From Methanococcoides sp. EBM-47 (lineage in GTDB: Archaea; Halobacteriota; Methanosarcinia; Methanosarcinales; Methanosarcinaceae): DNA of 35,070 bases. Positions 5,605 to 14,422 of the stretch are shown piece by piece. The notes under the pieces were generated by a model that ran no database searches, was not told the DNA's origin, and saw only the letters and a list, made by a program, of their open reading frames with translations. Made by a program: the position numbers and the translations under genes. The DNA is taken from assembly GCA_001896725.1 (NCBI GenBank), contig MPPA01000036.1, forward strand, positions 1 through 35,070, in the 5' to 3' direction. The stretch's first letter is position 1. Every line of letters begins with the position of its first letter.

Positions 5605-5618
5605 GCTTTGTAATTTTG

Positions 5619-6008
5619 CTACTGAAATTTCACAAGCCCATCGATAAGGTCAAAGTGTTTGTCAAGCGAATATACGCAAAGATGATTTTTAATCGCCATG
5701 CAAGCTATCACTGCATTGGTAAATGGGATGGCGATACCCTTTTTTCTTAATTCCAGTGAAAAAAAACCTATGTCAGACCAGTCTGATTTCCTGATATCAA
5801 CATATGGTAAAGCCTTTAGGCTTGCAAGAAGTTCCTCCGCCTGTTTCTTATTCTTGACACCATGAATCAGTTCTGCCATTATCGGTCCTGTTATATATGC
5901 GCTGCTGGCATCTATCAGCAAATCTACGGCTTCGCCAATTTGAGCATTGCCGCGAAAATATTCTATCCATATGGACGTATCGATTAAAACCTTACTCTGG
6001 AGTTCCAT
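5619..6008 (-). CDS. vapC: VapC-family PIN-domain toxin
   Basis: This 129-residue PIN-domain ribonuclease has the first catalytic Asp in VLIDTSIWIEYFRG and a Glu in MAELIHG. The C-terminal acidic pair region reads IPFTNAVIACMA...SLDKHFDLI. VapC toxins cleave tRNA or rRNA and are silenced by VapB. The third acidic residue, normally Asp in a DA(L/I)IA motif, is Asn here (N98, AAT at 5717-5715), one transition away from GAT; activity may be reduced. The gene overlaps vapB by 17 bp, the usual arrangement. Confidence 0.9.
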   Translation of the reverse strand: MELQSKVLIDTSIWIEYFRGNAQIGEAVDLLIDASSAYITGPIMAELIHGVKNKKQAEELLASLKALPYVDIRKSDWSDIGFFSLELRKKGIAIPFTNAVIACMAIKNHLCVYSLDKHFDLIDGLVKFQ

Positions 6009-6210
6009 CGTCTAAACTCCTCATCTTTTCAATATCTTCAGGTTCAACTTCGAAATCTATTTTTTTCTTAAGGCTTTTTAATGCGCTCATTCTTTTGTTC
6101 CTTATAGCGTCCTTTAATGCTTCTTCTACGGCCTTTGACTTGTTCTTTTTATTGTAAATTTCCTCTACTTCTTTTAAGATGTCGTCTGAAATGTTAAGGG
6201 TCGTTCTCAT
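5992..6210 (-). CDS. vapB: VapB-type ribbon-helix-helix antitoxin
   Basis: The 72-residue protein opens MRTTLNISDDILKEVEEIY, a ribbon-helix-helix DNA-binding domain. NKSKAVEEALKDAIRNKR is the second helix, followed by an acidic C-terminal segment that would cover the PIN active site. The ATG at 6210 is preferred because AAAGGAG lies at a good distance (about 9 bp). An in-frame ATG at 6216 sits too close to it. Its 3' end overlaps vapC, giving the classic vapBC operon. No strong palindrome was identified upstream. Confidence 0.88.
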   Translation of the reverse strand: MRTTLNISDDILKEVEEIYNKKNKSKAVEEALKDAIRNKRMSALKSLKKKIDFEVEPEDIEKMRSLDDGTPE

Positions 6211-6315
6211 ATACATCACTCCTTTCATCAAGATTATACATTACTTTTTGATGCTATGCAAGCGCATAACTGTATTAACTATTACTAAAATGAAATAAGT
6301 AATATTACCATTTTA

Positions 6316-7917
6316 TTAAAAGTAATCCAACTGTGTTTTAGTAATAGTTGACTGTGTTTTAGTAATAGTTGGCACTTCGATTTTTTCGGTAATCTTGTTG
6401 TTGGCGTATGTAGTCTCGTTTGAAGGCTTGTTTCTTGAGGGGTTTACTTCAACTTCAAGTGAAACACTTGCGCTTGAAGTATTCGGCATTGTAAGGTTTA
6501 CCCTATCTATCGCGCTTGACTTTGCCGGAACCGTTATATTTGCCTTTCTTACCTGCTTTCCTGCAAATTTCCATACGATATCGGTCGTTATGGGCTTTTC
6601 GGATGTGTTGTACACCCTTGCGCTGAAAAGATCGGTTTCATTGGTGTAAAGGGCGTCCGTCCATGCCGCAAGCTGAACCGATAGGTCTACTTTATCCTCC
6701 TGCATCGGGATAAATACCTGCTTTTTGTTGTTGTCATACGTGGTCTCGATAAGCCTGTTTTCTCCCAGCTTTTCAGGATTTATCTCGGCTACAACCGTCA
6801 CCGGCTTTGATTTATCGCTTCCCGCCTGAAAGTCGAAGGGAACAGTTCTTATTTCGCCCGGCTTTAAGCCGTTTACGGGAATATCTGTGCTGCTGGTTAT
6901 CTTGCCGTTTGCGGCGGTAAGGTAAATAGTCGTATTTATTGGGTTCGGCATACTGTCAGATGCTCTGTAAAAGGTTATTTTCCCGCTGTAATTTGTGCCC
7001 GGTTTTGCGCTTTGAGTGCCGGCATCGAGCTTATCTAAAACGATGTCCATATCCTCCTTTTTCCCGCCTTCTATGATCTCAATCTTACCTGTGTTAAGGT
7101 CTATTATCTGCATACGGCTTTGAATATCTTCCTCATAGCTTTTAAAGCGGGCAGGGACGTGGATGTCTGTAGAAAAGCTGTTTTCCAGCACATTGTAATA
7201 TACCTTTGTGCCTGTAGCATCTAGCGCAGGTCCCTCGCCGCCTTTAGCGTCCGCCTGGAAAAACTCTACCTCGCCGCACCTTAAAAGGTATCTTGCCTCG
7301 TCTAAAAGGTGCTCTTTTCCTTCAAGCCCCAGGGCTTTTATGATGTATTCCCTGCTTAAAACGGTCGACGTAACGCAGGGCTTGTTAAAGCCCGCGCTGC
7401 CGTATTTGCTTTTAATATAGGCTGCTACATTGCTGTTTGACTCCGCGCGAAACTCCTTTGTATTTTCATACTTTGTATTTACGAAGGCGTACTGAAAATC
7501 TATCCTGCCCTTGTCCGGAAAATAAACAAAGCCCCCGGGAAGGGGGACTCTGCTTTCATTTACAGGAATAAGGCCGTCCGATATTGCTATGCGATTTGAA
7601 TTTAGAAGGGCTACCTTGTATCCCACCGTCCTGTAGTAAAAACCGTTGGGAACCTTCGGCCCGTATGTGGACTGCTCGTATATGGTTAAACTGTCAAGCT
7701 GAGCCTTGCCGTCAGGGCCGCCGGAACGCTTAGGGTCGGCTTTGTCTTGAGTGGTATCAAGTGACCCCAGACGAATAAACCTCATTTGTAATCCGTTTTT
7801 ATCATAAACTATCTGGCGGTCGCGTGTATCGTTAGCTTTTGCAGAAAGCGCTGCCATTCCCATAAGCATAACAACCACAAGGAAAACAGACAACCTCTTT
7901 ATTCTATGCTTACTCAT
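6316..7917 (-). CDS. Secreted protein with CARDB-like domains, co-transcribed with an SLH protein
   Basis: This 533-residue protein starts with a signal peptide (basic start, hydrophobic core about residues 8-25, cleavage near SAKAN). The first 280 residues match no family I recognise. The second half contains two repeats resembling CARDB-type extracellular beta-sandwiches: the first around GTNYSGKITFYRA to LIETTYDNNKK, the second around LYTNETDLFSARVYN to NETTYANNKI. It probably acts outside the cell, possibly as a surface or adhesion partner of the SLH protein encoded 18 bp upstream, with which it shares an operon. GGAG precedes the ATG. The last codons hold a 21-bp tandem duplication (6330-6371), so the C-terminus ends with ITKTQ twice. 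The function is not known. Confidence 0.7.
   Translation of the reverse strand: MSKHRIKRLSVFLVVVMLMGMAALSAKANDTRDRQIVYDKNGLQMRFIRLGSLDTTQDKADPKRSGGPDGKAQLDSLTIYEQSTYGPKVPNGFYYRTVGYKVALLNSNRIAISDGLIPVNESRVPLPGGFVYFPDKGRIDFQYAFVNTKYENTKEFRAESNSNVAAYIKSKYGSAGFNKPCVTSTVLSREYIIKALGLEGKEHLLDEARYLLRCGEVEFFQADAKGGEGPALDATGTKVYYNVLENSFSTDIHVPARFKSYEEDIQSRMQIIDLNTGKIEIIEGGKKEDMDIVLDKLDAGTQSAKPGTNYSGKITFYRASDSMPNPINTTIYLTAANGKITSSTDIPVNGLKPGEIRTVPFDFQAGSDKSKPVTVVAEINPEKLGENRLIETTYDNNKKQVFIPMQEDKVDLSVQLAAWTDALYTNETDLFSARVYNTSEKPITTDIVWKFAGKQVRKANITVPAKSSAIDRVNLTMPNTSSASVSLEVEVNPSRNKPSNETTYANNKITEKIEVPTITKTQSTITKTQLDYF
6330..6371. repeat. Perfect 21-bp tandem duplication at the 3' end of a secreted-protein gene
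   Basis: Units at 6330-6350 and 6351-6371 are identical (ACTGTGTTTTAGTAATAGTTG). They are in frame and add seven residues to the C-terminus of the protein encoded on the minus strand. Confidence 0.95.
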
Positions 7918-7935
7918 CTTTATACCATCTCCTTT

Positions 7936-9096
7936 TTAGTTAAAAATGTCTGAAGCATCCCTGCTTGCAAAAAACACCTTATGCTCCTTGCCTGTAAACC
8001 CTACCTCTACTCCCCAATCCTCTCGACCGTTAACTATTACCCTAAAAAATTGTGAATTAATTGACTTCCCAGGGTCTGTCTCCCAGTACAAATCTTTGCA
8101 CACTACAACCGATCTTGCATCAACCTCATTTGTATTTTTAAAGTATTCCTCTATAGACGCCTTATACTTTTTAAATAAATCATCGTCAATCACAGTCCAT
8201 CCCCCAGCAGGAGTCCCCTCAGGGTACCTCGTTATCATTGGCCCTAAATCCTTTATCTTTTGGATTATCTCGGGAGTAAGCTGGGATTCGCTTGTAATTC
8301 CCCCCGACTTATCAAGGCTTTCCCAAAGCTCATCGACATTTTCGCTTTTAGGGGGATTTTCTATTCCCTTATCCTCTGCAAGTTCATCGAACATCTCATC
8401 GGTAATTACGGTGGTATCCTTAGGCACGTCTACAATTCCTATAATCTCATTTGCCTCTGCGCCGCCTTTTTCCGAAGGCTTGCCCATGAAGGTAGTTATG
8501 CCCTTGTCGTTTAAAAGCATTATGAATTGGGTCACCTGATCCCTTTGGAGGGGCTTGTCTTTTTCGTAGGACTCGAAGGTGAGCCTGCCGGGTATCATTC
8601 CGCTTGAAAGGTCGTTTTCATACATGTAGTATATAGCCTGACGCTCGTCTAGATTAAATCCGTTCTTTGCGGCCACAATCCTTGCAACCTGTCCTCTTGT
8701 AATAGCGGAGTCCTTTATCTTGTCATTTGTATATCCGTTAAAGGGCAGCTGCCATTTTATCAGCTCGTCGTATATTGCCTGGGCCCAGTGCTTTCCTTCT
8801 TCCTTTTGGTTTATCCTGTCTTTGTCGGTGTTTTTGGCATACCTTGCAAGTATTGCGGCAAATTCCGCTTCCGTTACATTTTGGAAAGGCTTGAATGTCC
8901 CGTCGGGGAATCCCTCCACTATGCCTTCTTCAGACGCCCAAGTTATTGCGGATGTTGCCCAGTAAAGGTCTACGTCCGAAAAGGGAGGGTTTAAGAATAT
9001 AACATCGAATTCCTTTGCTTGCGCAATAGCGGAAACCGAAAAAATCGATAAAAACAATAAAACGGCAAGTAATACGCTTATTGATTTTTTAAACAT
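7936..9096 (-). CDS. S-layer homology (SLH) domain surface protein
   Basis: This 386-residue exported protein has a signal peptide (MFKKSISVLLAVLLFLSIFS, cleavage near AIAQA). SLH repeats follow: PFSDVDLYWATSAITWASEEGIVEGFPDGTF with NVTEAEFAAILARYA is a clear first repeat. HWAQAIYDELIKWQLPF to ITRGQVARIVAA is a second, and a third is degenerate. SLH domains bind pyruvylated secondary cell-wall polymers and hold proteins on the cell surface. The C-terminal 170 residues match nothing I know. It is the first gene of an operon with the secreted protein downstream. AGGAGG lies upstream of the ATG. Confidence 0.85.
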   Translation of the reverse strand: MFKKSISVLLAVLLFLSIFSVSAIAQAKEFDVIFLNPPFSDVDLYWATSAITWASEEGIVEGFPDGTFKPFQNVTEAEFAAILARYAKNTDKDRINQKEEGKHWAQAIYDELIKWQLPFNGYTNDKIKDSAITRGQVARIVAAKNGFNLDERQAIYYMYENDLSSGMIPGRLTFESYEKDKPLQRDQVTQFIMLLNDKGITTFMGKPSEKGGAEANEIIGIVDVPKDTTVITDEMFDELAEDKGIENPPKSENVDELWESLDKSGGITSESQLTPEIIQKIKDLGPMITRYPEGTPAGGWTVIDDDLFKKYKASIEEYFKNTNEVDARSVVVCKDLYWETDPGKSINSQFFRVIVNGREDWGVEVGFTGKEHKVFFASRDASDIFN

Positions 9097-9147
9097 GCGA
9101 TTGTCCTCCTTAAATTTTGTTTTTCAAATATATATACAACAAAAAAA

Positions 9148-9164
9148 CCGGCAATTCCTGCCGG
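9148..9164 (-). terminator. Rho-independent terminator (minus strand)
   Basis: CCGGCA/TGCCGG surrounds a 5-nt loop and is followed on the minus strand by seven T residues. It lies upstream of the SLH operon, so it would end a minus-strand transcript coming from 9200-9450. Confidence 0.75.
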
Positions 9165-9234
9165 GTAGTTTATTGTGATCAACTTTTTATATATATCCAG
9201 GTTATTGCACAACAACTTTCGGATTGGAGTAAAA

Positions 9235-9269
9235 AGCCTGAAACCTTTGATATATAGGAGGTTCAGGCT
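9235..9269. terminator. Bidirectional terminator-like hairpin
   Basis: AGCCTGAAACCT pairs with AGGTTCAGGCT (one bulge) around a 12-nt loop. T-runs follow on both strands (TTTTTT after 9270 on plus, TTTTT on minus). Confidence 0.7.
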
Positions 9270-9455
9270 GGTTTTTTAAGGGGTTCGGTGTAAAAGTTAA
9301 GGTATGGGCAACCCGTGATTTAATACATGTGCAAAAATTATCTATTTTCATGATATAATATTCTTGAAAAAGCACTGTTGCTTTTTCCATAAGCATTTAA
9401 ATAAAATGCTTTCTGAATACATTAAAACATAAACTTCAATGAGAGGGCGGATACT

Positions 9456-9866
9456 ATGTCAGTTGAGAAGAAGAGTCAATTATCCGATAAACAGCTTTCA
9501 ATTCTAGAAAGTGAAATGAAAAAATATGGTAAAAGTGTTGGCGTTGCATATCTTTTGCTAATTTTTCTAGGGACTTTAGGTATTCATAAGTTTTATTTAG
9601 GTAAAACCTTATGGGGGACAGTCTATCTTTTACTAGGTATTATAGGTTTGGGATCTTGGTTTGCCGGCAGTCTAGTAGCTTTTGGAGGAATTCCGGAACT
9701 TGCCGGCAGTCTTGGTGCAATCGGTAGTCTGTGCTTAGGTATTCTTTCTATATTAATTCTGATTGACCTTTTTACACTGCCCCGACAAGTTAGAAAAATT
9801 TATGAAAAAGCAGAGGAAAAAATAACAAATGAACTTCTACTAAGCCAAAAAAGTCAAGAAAGCTAA
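9456..9866 (+). CDS. TM2-domain membrane protein
   Basis: This 136-residue membrane protein has a TM2 domain. A first transmembrane helix (about residues 29-45) is followed by the diagnostic LGIHKFYLGK turn and helices around residues 52-72 and 82-105. Then come a charged C-terminal tail and a probable short amphipathic end. TM2 proteins are widespread but their function in bacteria is unresolved. The start is supported by GAGAGGGCGG about 8 bp upstream. It stands alone, with no gene on the same strand within 350 bp upstream or downstream. Confidence 0.85.
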   Translation: MSVEKKSQLSDKQLSILESEMKKYGKSVGVAYLLLIFLGTLGIHKFYLGKTLWGTVYLLLGIIGLGSWFAGSLVAFGGIPELAGSLGAIGSLCLGILSILILIDLFTLPRQVRKIYEKAEEKITNELLLSQKSQES

Positions 9867-10044
9867 AATGTTTCTAGGATATTTAATCGTTTCAAGTCAT
9901 TTAGAATATTAGAAGTGCATGCAACAGCAACCTTAAGCAGGTGGCAAAAGTTGTATTACATTAACAATTTAAAAGCTCGAGACTTTTATTTGTCTTAAAA
10001 GGCCAATCTGCAAGTGTGTAGAAATTTTTATGTATTGTCGAAAT

Positions 10045-11823
10045 TTATGTTCTAAATGTATTGATTTTGTTTTCTAGGACATCTACAACGTCCTTAAGTA
10101 TTGAAGTAGATGCCTTTAGTTCTTCGCTCATCGCTGCCTGCTCTTGAGCTGTTGCGGCAATGACTTCCATTTTTCCGGAAAATTCTTTTATCAGTTTGTT
10201 TATTTCATTAAACCTTTTCATAGCTTTATCCAATTCGTCCTGTATCATAGCATATTCCTCAGATATCTTACTTATATTGTTTACATTATCTTCTGCATTA
10301 CCTGTTACATACTTTAGATAATCCTGCATACTTTTAGATAGATTTACACCTTCGTCTACCGTATTTATTGTAAGATTCATGTTAGCAATAGTCTCATTTG
10401 CTTTCGAGTCAATGCTGTTGGCTATTTCATTTATGTTTTGAGCAGATTCTTTTGTGCCTTGTGAAAGTTTTTGAATTTCTCTGGCAACTACAGCAAAACC
10501 CCTCCCCGAATCGCCTGCTCTTGCAGCTTCAATACCTGCATTTAGTGCAAGTAGGTTCGTTTGTTCGGCTATATCATTCATGGTTTGAGTAAAAATATAA
10601 ATATTTTTGATTTCTGCTAGCAGTCTGTTCAAATTTTCATCCGTCGTTCTAGCTATATCGCTTAAAAGAGATATGCTCTCTTCAAATTTGCTAATCTCAT
10701 CTTTTCTCGTCAAAGATGCCTCTTGTTCTAATTTCATATCTTTATAAATAGCTTTTAATTTTTCTACAGCAGTATCAAGTTTTTCTTTTATTTTATCCAT
10801 ATTTCCAACGGCTTCATCTAAAATCTTTTCTTGGCTAGACGCGCTGTTTGCCGCCTCTACAATATTTGCTGATACATCCTGAGCTGCGGAGCTTGATGCA
10901 TCTGCATTTTCTAACAATTGGCTGTTGAAATTGAGTAGTTTACTTACCGAATCCTTTATAGAATTTATTATGCTGGCAGTATTCTTTATCATCACAGAAA
11001 ACGCGCTATATATTTCGCTGATTTCATTGTTGCTTTTTGTTGAATTTTCAACGTTAACAGATAGATTTCCATTTGAAATTTCTAATGCATAATCTTTTAT
11101 TTTGATTATGGGGCGAAGTATGCCTGAAATCAGGGCGGCAATAAGAGTTGTAATAGCGGCAAAGCCTAAAAAGATTACCGAAACAACCGTGAAAGTAATG
11201 GAGTCTATCATACTTTTAACATCATTTGCCGGAGCATCTGCGCCCACAATTCCTACTATCTTTCCTTCCGAATTATATATTGGAGCAAATGCAGAAAAGA
11301 GCATTCCCCATTCTTCCGTCTCATAAAAATCAGTATACCCTCCCACGCCTTCAGTAAGAGCCTTTATAGTTTCTTCGGTATCAATAGTTTCATTTTCTGT
11401 ATTGACAGATGTGCCTATAGGGCTAAAGTCTTCTTTATTTGTCTCATTTCCATCGACTATGTAGGCTGTAGTTTTTCCATCCTTAAGATAGCTCTCAGTA
11501 AAAAGAAAGCGCAAACCTGTGGTATTTTTTACTTTTATCAAGTATTGCCTCAGTTCCTCGTAGTAGGGATCTTTATCATTCAAATTTTCAACTAGGCTCT
11601 CGTATTTATCGCCGTCAATGCTAGCAGAAACCGTTTCAAGAACTGAAAGGATTTTTTCACCTTCTTTAAGCTTTAAGGTATCCTGGTAATTGTTTACAAT
11701 AATCAAACCCAAAATAGTTCCAATTACAGCAAGCACAATTATGCACCAAACAATAGCAGTTCGCTTAATTGAGCTGGTACGTAGTTTGCGAGTGTTTTTA
11801 CTATTTGATAAATTATCAACCAT
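10045..11823 (-). CDS. Methyl-accepting chemotaxis protein
   Basis: This 592-residue transmembrane chemoreceptor has TM1 at about residues 21-43 and an extracytoplasmic sensor at about 44-208 (Cache-like, with [21 protein letters not shown] and the later [12 protein letters not shown] strand). TM2 is at about 210-233 and HAMP at about 236-290. A long coiled-coil signalling domain carries the conserved tip [20 protein letters not shown]. The tip departs slightly from consensus after the turn ([11 protein letters not shown], where VADEIRKLAE is usual) but the CheA/CheW contact surface looks intact. Its ligand cannot be told from the sequence. The ATG has GGGAGG just upstream. No other chemotaxis gene is near, so it is a stand-alone receptor. 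Confidence 0.93.
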   Translation of the reverse strand: MVDNLSNSKNTRKLRTSSIKRTAIVWCIIVLAVIGTILGLIIVNNYQDTLKLKEGEKILSVLETVSASIDGDKYESLVENLNDKDPYYEELRQYLIKVKNTTGLRFLFTESYLKDGKTTAYIVDGNETNKEDFSPIGTSVNTENETIDTEETIKALTEGVGGYTDFYETEEWGMLFSAFAPIYNSEGKIVGIVGADAPANDVKSMIDSITFTVVSVIFLGFAAITTLIAALISGILRPIIKIKDYALEISNGNLSVNVENSTKSNNEISEIYSAFSVMIKNTASIINSIKDSVSKLLNFNSQLLENADASSSAAQDVSANIVEAANSASSQEKILDEAVGNMDKIKEKLDTAVEKLKAIYKDMKLEQEASLTRKDEISKFEESISLLSDIARTTDENLNRLLAEIKNIYIFTQTMNDIAEQTNLLALNAGIEAARAGDSGRGFAVVAREIQKLSQGTKESAQNINEIANSIDSKANETIANMNLTINTVDEGVNLSKSMQDYLKYVTGNAEDNVNNISKISEEYAMIQDELDKAMKRFNEINKLIKEFSGKMEVIAATAQEQAAMSEELKASTSILKDVVDVLENKINTFRT

Positions 11824-12166
11824 AAGATTGCCTCCCGGATAATGGTAAATATGAACATGTGTTTGTTTTCTAAGTGCTGAGGGGATGAATCTTCAAAAAC
11901 GTTTCCGTAAATATGTTACAATACAAATATTTACCATAAGATACATGTTTTTCTAGTCATAAGCAAATTATATCGAATTATTAAAATTAAATCAACTTAT
12001 TACAATCTATATGTCAAAAATTGAATAATGTCTAGTCTTGTACAAAAACCCGCAATTATTTTATAGATCGAAGATCTGCAGAATGTTCCTATTTAAAATC
12101 AAGATTTGGCATAGAATTTAATTCGCAAAGGCAAGATAAAAATCTATCCTTAGCTTTTCCAAAAAA
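11824..12166. other. Intergenic region with an 11-bp inverted repeat upstream of the chemoreceptor
   Basis: No gene is seen. ATGGTAAATAT (11842-11852) and its complement ATATTTACCAT (11927-11937) form an inverted repeat 74 bp apart in the leader of the chemoreceptor gene, each followed nearby by ACATGT. This could be an operator pair or chance. No known riboswitch fold was recognised. Confidence 0.4.
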
Positions 12167-12194
12167 TATGGTCCTATCATCTGATAGGACCATA
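12167..12194 (-). terminator. Terminator of the FN3/CuAO-N protein gene
   Basis: A perfect 13-bp stem (TATGGTCCTATCA and its complement) surrounds a 2-nt centre and is followed on the minus strand by six T residues. It lies 35 bp after the stop at 12229. Confidence 0.85.
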
Positions 12195-12228
12195 TATATA
12201 TATATATGAAAATTTATGATATTTATCT

Positions 12229-13575
12229 TTATTCTTCATATACTATTACAGCTTCCTGTGTGCTGTTTATCCAGTCTACCTTACAGTTTAGGTTTTCAGC
12301 AGCAAATCTTATAGGTACAAATGTTCTTTCATTCTTTAAAACAGGCACCACATCCATCTTCTTGCTTGCCCCATTTACTTTAATGTCTGTCTTTCCAAGC
12401 CACATCTCAACTATGTTTCCCCTTGCATTAAGAGTTATCTTGTTTGTAGCGTTGTCCCAATCTGCAGTTCCTCCCATGGCTTCAACAATTGCCCTTATGG
12501 GCACCATAGTCCTTCCTGATATCGTAACAGGGGCTGTTCCTCTTCCGGGATCTACTTCTTTTTGCACTCCGTCAACACTCATATAGGGACTGTCCAGTTT
12601 AAGAAGGATAAAGTGCTTAAAGCTTCCTGGCTTATAAATCTGGCTTCCCGTTGTAACAGTAAAGGTTGCAATAGGATCGCCAAGCTTTTCGTCTATTCCT
12701 TCAAAGGGTTTTGCTTCTGCAAGTACAGGTTTTACCGTATAGTAGTATGTTGTATTAGGTTCTACGTTTACATCTGCATAAGAGGTACTTGTAATGTAAA
12801 AGTCGGTTACGGATATTCCAAGTTCGTCAGGAGAAGTTGACCTATAAAGTCTATACCCAAGGCAGTTTGATACTGGGTTCCACATAATCCTTGCACCTGA
12901 TTCAAAAGCCTCTGCGTTGGTTGCGCTTATACCAGTAGGAGTAGTGGGAGCGGGTGCGGCAGGTGGTGCCTCCTCCCGCCATTCATAGGTATAAGTATAG
13001 CCATAGCCTTCACCTAAGCGCAAATATATAGACTTTTTGTCTCCCGGCGAGCCTTCCGGAATTGGGGCTTCGCTTTCAAAATAGACTTTTTTATCTACTA
13101 TATTTTTTTCGCCATCTTCAGATACAAAAGATATAGAACCTACTGTAACGCCAGTAGGAATACCCACAATATCAAAGGTTGCAGACACACCGCTTGGACT
13201 CCAAAGTTGTGATTCGAGTGTCTCTGCCTCAACATTAAATCCCACTTTTTGCCCTGCAGGAAGATATTCAGGGGGGCTGTCCCATGTTACTCTTGTAACT
13301 ACGCGGGCAACTAGATCGCCTCCGGGGGTTGTGCATTCATTTGTAATTTTCATGTCTCCTTCAGAACCTTCACAGGCATAAGTCGTAAGTACATAGCCCC
13401 CACCCATTACATTGCTTTTAAATGTGCCGTCTGATGGAGAATTCTCAAAATGTTTTTCTACAAGATACCAACCGCCTGTTGCGGCATTAGCCTTTACTGG
13501 AATAAAGGCAACTATTGCTAGCATAAGTGTTACAGCCAGGGCAACTGAGGCAAAAACTGATAACCTTTTTTTCAT
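12229..13575 (-). CDS. Secreted protein with fibronectin III and copper-amine-oxidase-N-like domain
   Basis: This 448-residue exported protein has a signal peptide (MKKRLSVFASVALAVTLMLA, cleavage near VKANA) and then an N-terminal beta-rich region of unknown type. A fibronectin type III module follows (TPTGISATNA through RIMWNPVS, GYRLYRSTS to YYYTVKP). The C-terminal about 115 residues resemble the copper amine oxidase N-terminal/stalk-like domain (GRTMVPIRAIVEAMGGTADW, then ERTFVPIRFAAENL). That domain is common in surface proteins of Clostridia and is not itself an enzyme. The start at 13575 has AGAGGGGG upstream and gives a proper signal peptide. A second in-frame start at MICRY, about 70 bp upstream behind GAGGTG, would bury the signal peptide. 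The gene is divergent from the ECF sigma operon and may belong to its regulon (inference). Confidence 0.8.
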   Translation of the reverse strand: MKKRLSVFASVALAVTLMLAIVAFIPVKANAATGGWYLVEKHFENSPSDGTFKSNVMGGGYVLTTYACEGSEGDMKITNECTTPGGDLVARVVTRVTWDSPPEYLPAGQKVGFNVEAETLESQLWSPSGVSATFDIVGIPTGVTVGSISFVSEDGEKNIVDKKVYFESEAPIPEGSPGDKKSIYLRLGEGYGYTYTYEWREEAPPAAPAPTTPTGISATNAEAFESGARIMWNPVSNCLGYRLYRSTSPDELGISVTDFYITSTSYADVNVEPNTTYYYTVKPVLAEAKPFEGIDEKLGDPIATFTVTTGSQIYKPGSFKHFILLKLDSPYMSVDGVQKEVDPGRGTAPVTISGRTMVPIRAIVEAMGGTADWDNATNKITLNARGNIVEMWLGKTDIKVNGASKKMDVVPVLKNERTFVPIRFAAENLNCKVDWINSTQEAVIVYEE

Positions 13576-13867
13576 TATTATCCCCCTCTTGATTTTTTTG
13601 ATAATAGCAGACAACTTTAATTCGCTATATCGGCAAATCATCACCTCTTTCCCGCAAAAAGATATTCTTTGTAATTTAGATTTTATTACCATTCTAATAA
13701 CAATTCTGATATCATCTAAATTATATAGTGAAACTACTCATAAGGCAATAAAAAGTTAATTTGCATGCCGCTAAACTCCAACTTTTTTTGAGTTATTGTA
13801 TTATAAAATCTTGCAGGGTTTTTTATTTTTTTCACGTCTTTATAAATAGGGCGGAAGGAGGGGAGCA

Positions 13868-14422
13868 ATGGATCATGATGCAAAGCTTGTTCAAGAATGC
13901 CTTCTCGGCAATGAAGATGCGTTCTTTGAAATCGTAGAAGCTTACAAAGGATATGTTTTTGCAATTATTTTAAATTTTATAAAAGACTCTTACATAGCTG
14001 AGGACATTGCCCAGGAAGTGTTTTTACAGGTCTACCGCTCTCTTCCTCAATTTAAAAATAGGAGTTTCAAGGCATGGATTGGGAAAATTGCTGTAAATAA
14101 AGCTATCGACTTTAAGAGAACTCAAAAGAAATTTTATGAAAATGAAGTTATGCAGGAAAAAGAATCAATTTCAATAGCAGAAAATAAAATACCAACACCT
14201 GAAGATGCCCTGCTTGATAAAGAGCAAAAAACTAAGGTAGATGAAGCTGTGGCAGGCCTTCCGGAAATTTACGGCAGAGTCCTTAGAAAATATTATTTTG
14301 AAGGTAAAACTTATCAGCAGATAGCATTAGAAGAAAATATTACCGTAAAAGCGGTTGAATCAAGATTGTATAGAGCAAAAAAACTCTTTAAAAAAAGTTG
14401 GGGGAGGGAGAATATAACATGA
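13868..14422 (+). CDS. ECF-type RNA polymerase sigma factor
   Basis: This 184-residue extracytoplasmic-function sigma factor has region 2 at about residues 8-75, including the -10 recognition segment DSYIAEDIAQEVFLQVYRSL and FKAWIGKIAVNKAIDFKR. Region 4 is at about 122-178, with the helix-turn-helix KTYQQIALEENITVKAVESRLYRA for -35 recognition. The linker is short, as usual for ECFs. GGAAGGAGGGG precedes the ATG. The stop overlaps the anti-sigma start (ATGA), so the two are translated together. It is the first of four co-oriented genes for membrane proteins, which suggests it answers envelope conditions. Its own promoter motif was not identified. Confidence 0.93.
   Translation: MDHDAKLVQECLLGNEDAFFEIVEAYKGYVFAIILNFIKDSYIAEDIAQEVFLQVYRSLPQFKNRSFKAWIGKIAVNKAIDFKRTQKKFYENEVMQEKESISIAENKIPTPEDALLDKEQKTKVDEAVAGLPEIYGRVLRKYYFEGKTYQQIALEENITVKAVESRLYRAKKLFKKSWGRENIT

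Larger units (their letters stand above)
9097..9455. other. Gene-free region rich in hairpins between divergent genes
   Basis: This region contains two terminator-like hairpins (9148-9164 and 9235-9269). It also has two adjacent short perfect hairpins: GAAAAAGCA/TGCTTTTTC at 9366-9387 with loop CTGT, and AAGCATTT/AAATGCTT at 9391-9411. A 64-codon minus-strand frame crosses 9202-9396, but its 3' part is formed by the hairpin at 9235-9269, so I do not call it a gene. The region may encode a small RNA or hold the degenerate end of a mobile element; neither is established. Confidence 0.5.

Noticed and set aside
7946-8539. 197-residue plus-strand frame inside the SLH gene
   Set aside because: Antisense shadow of a well-supported SLH protein; no ribosome binding site or family.
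9202-9396. 64-residue minus-strand protein
   Set aside because: Its 3' coding half is formed by a terminator hairpin with a T-run, and there is no ribosome binding site or family.
11824-12228. Cyclic di-GMP riboswitch before the chemoreceptor
   Set aside because: No GEMM-type conserved core was recognised; only an 11-bp inverted repeat is visible.
13576-13692. N-terminal extension of the FN3/CuAO-N protein
   Set aside because: It would put about 40 charged residues before a clear signal peptide; the ATG at 13575 has its own strong ribosome binding site.
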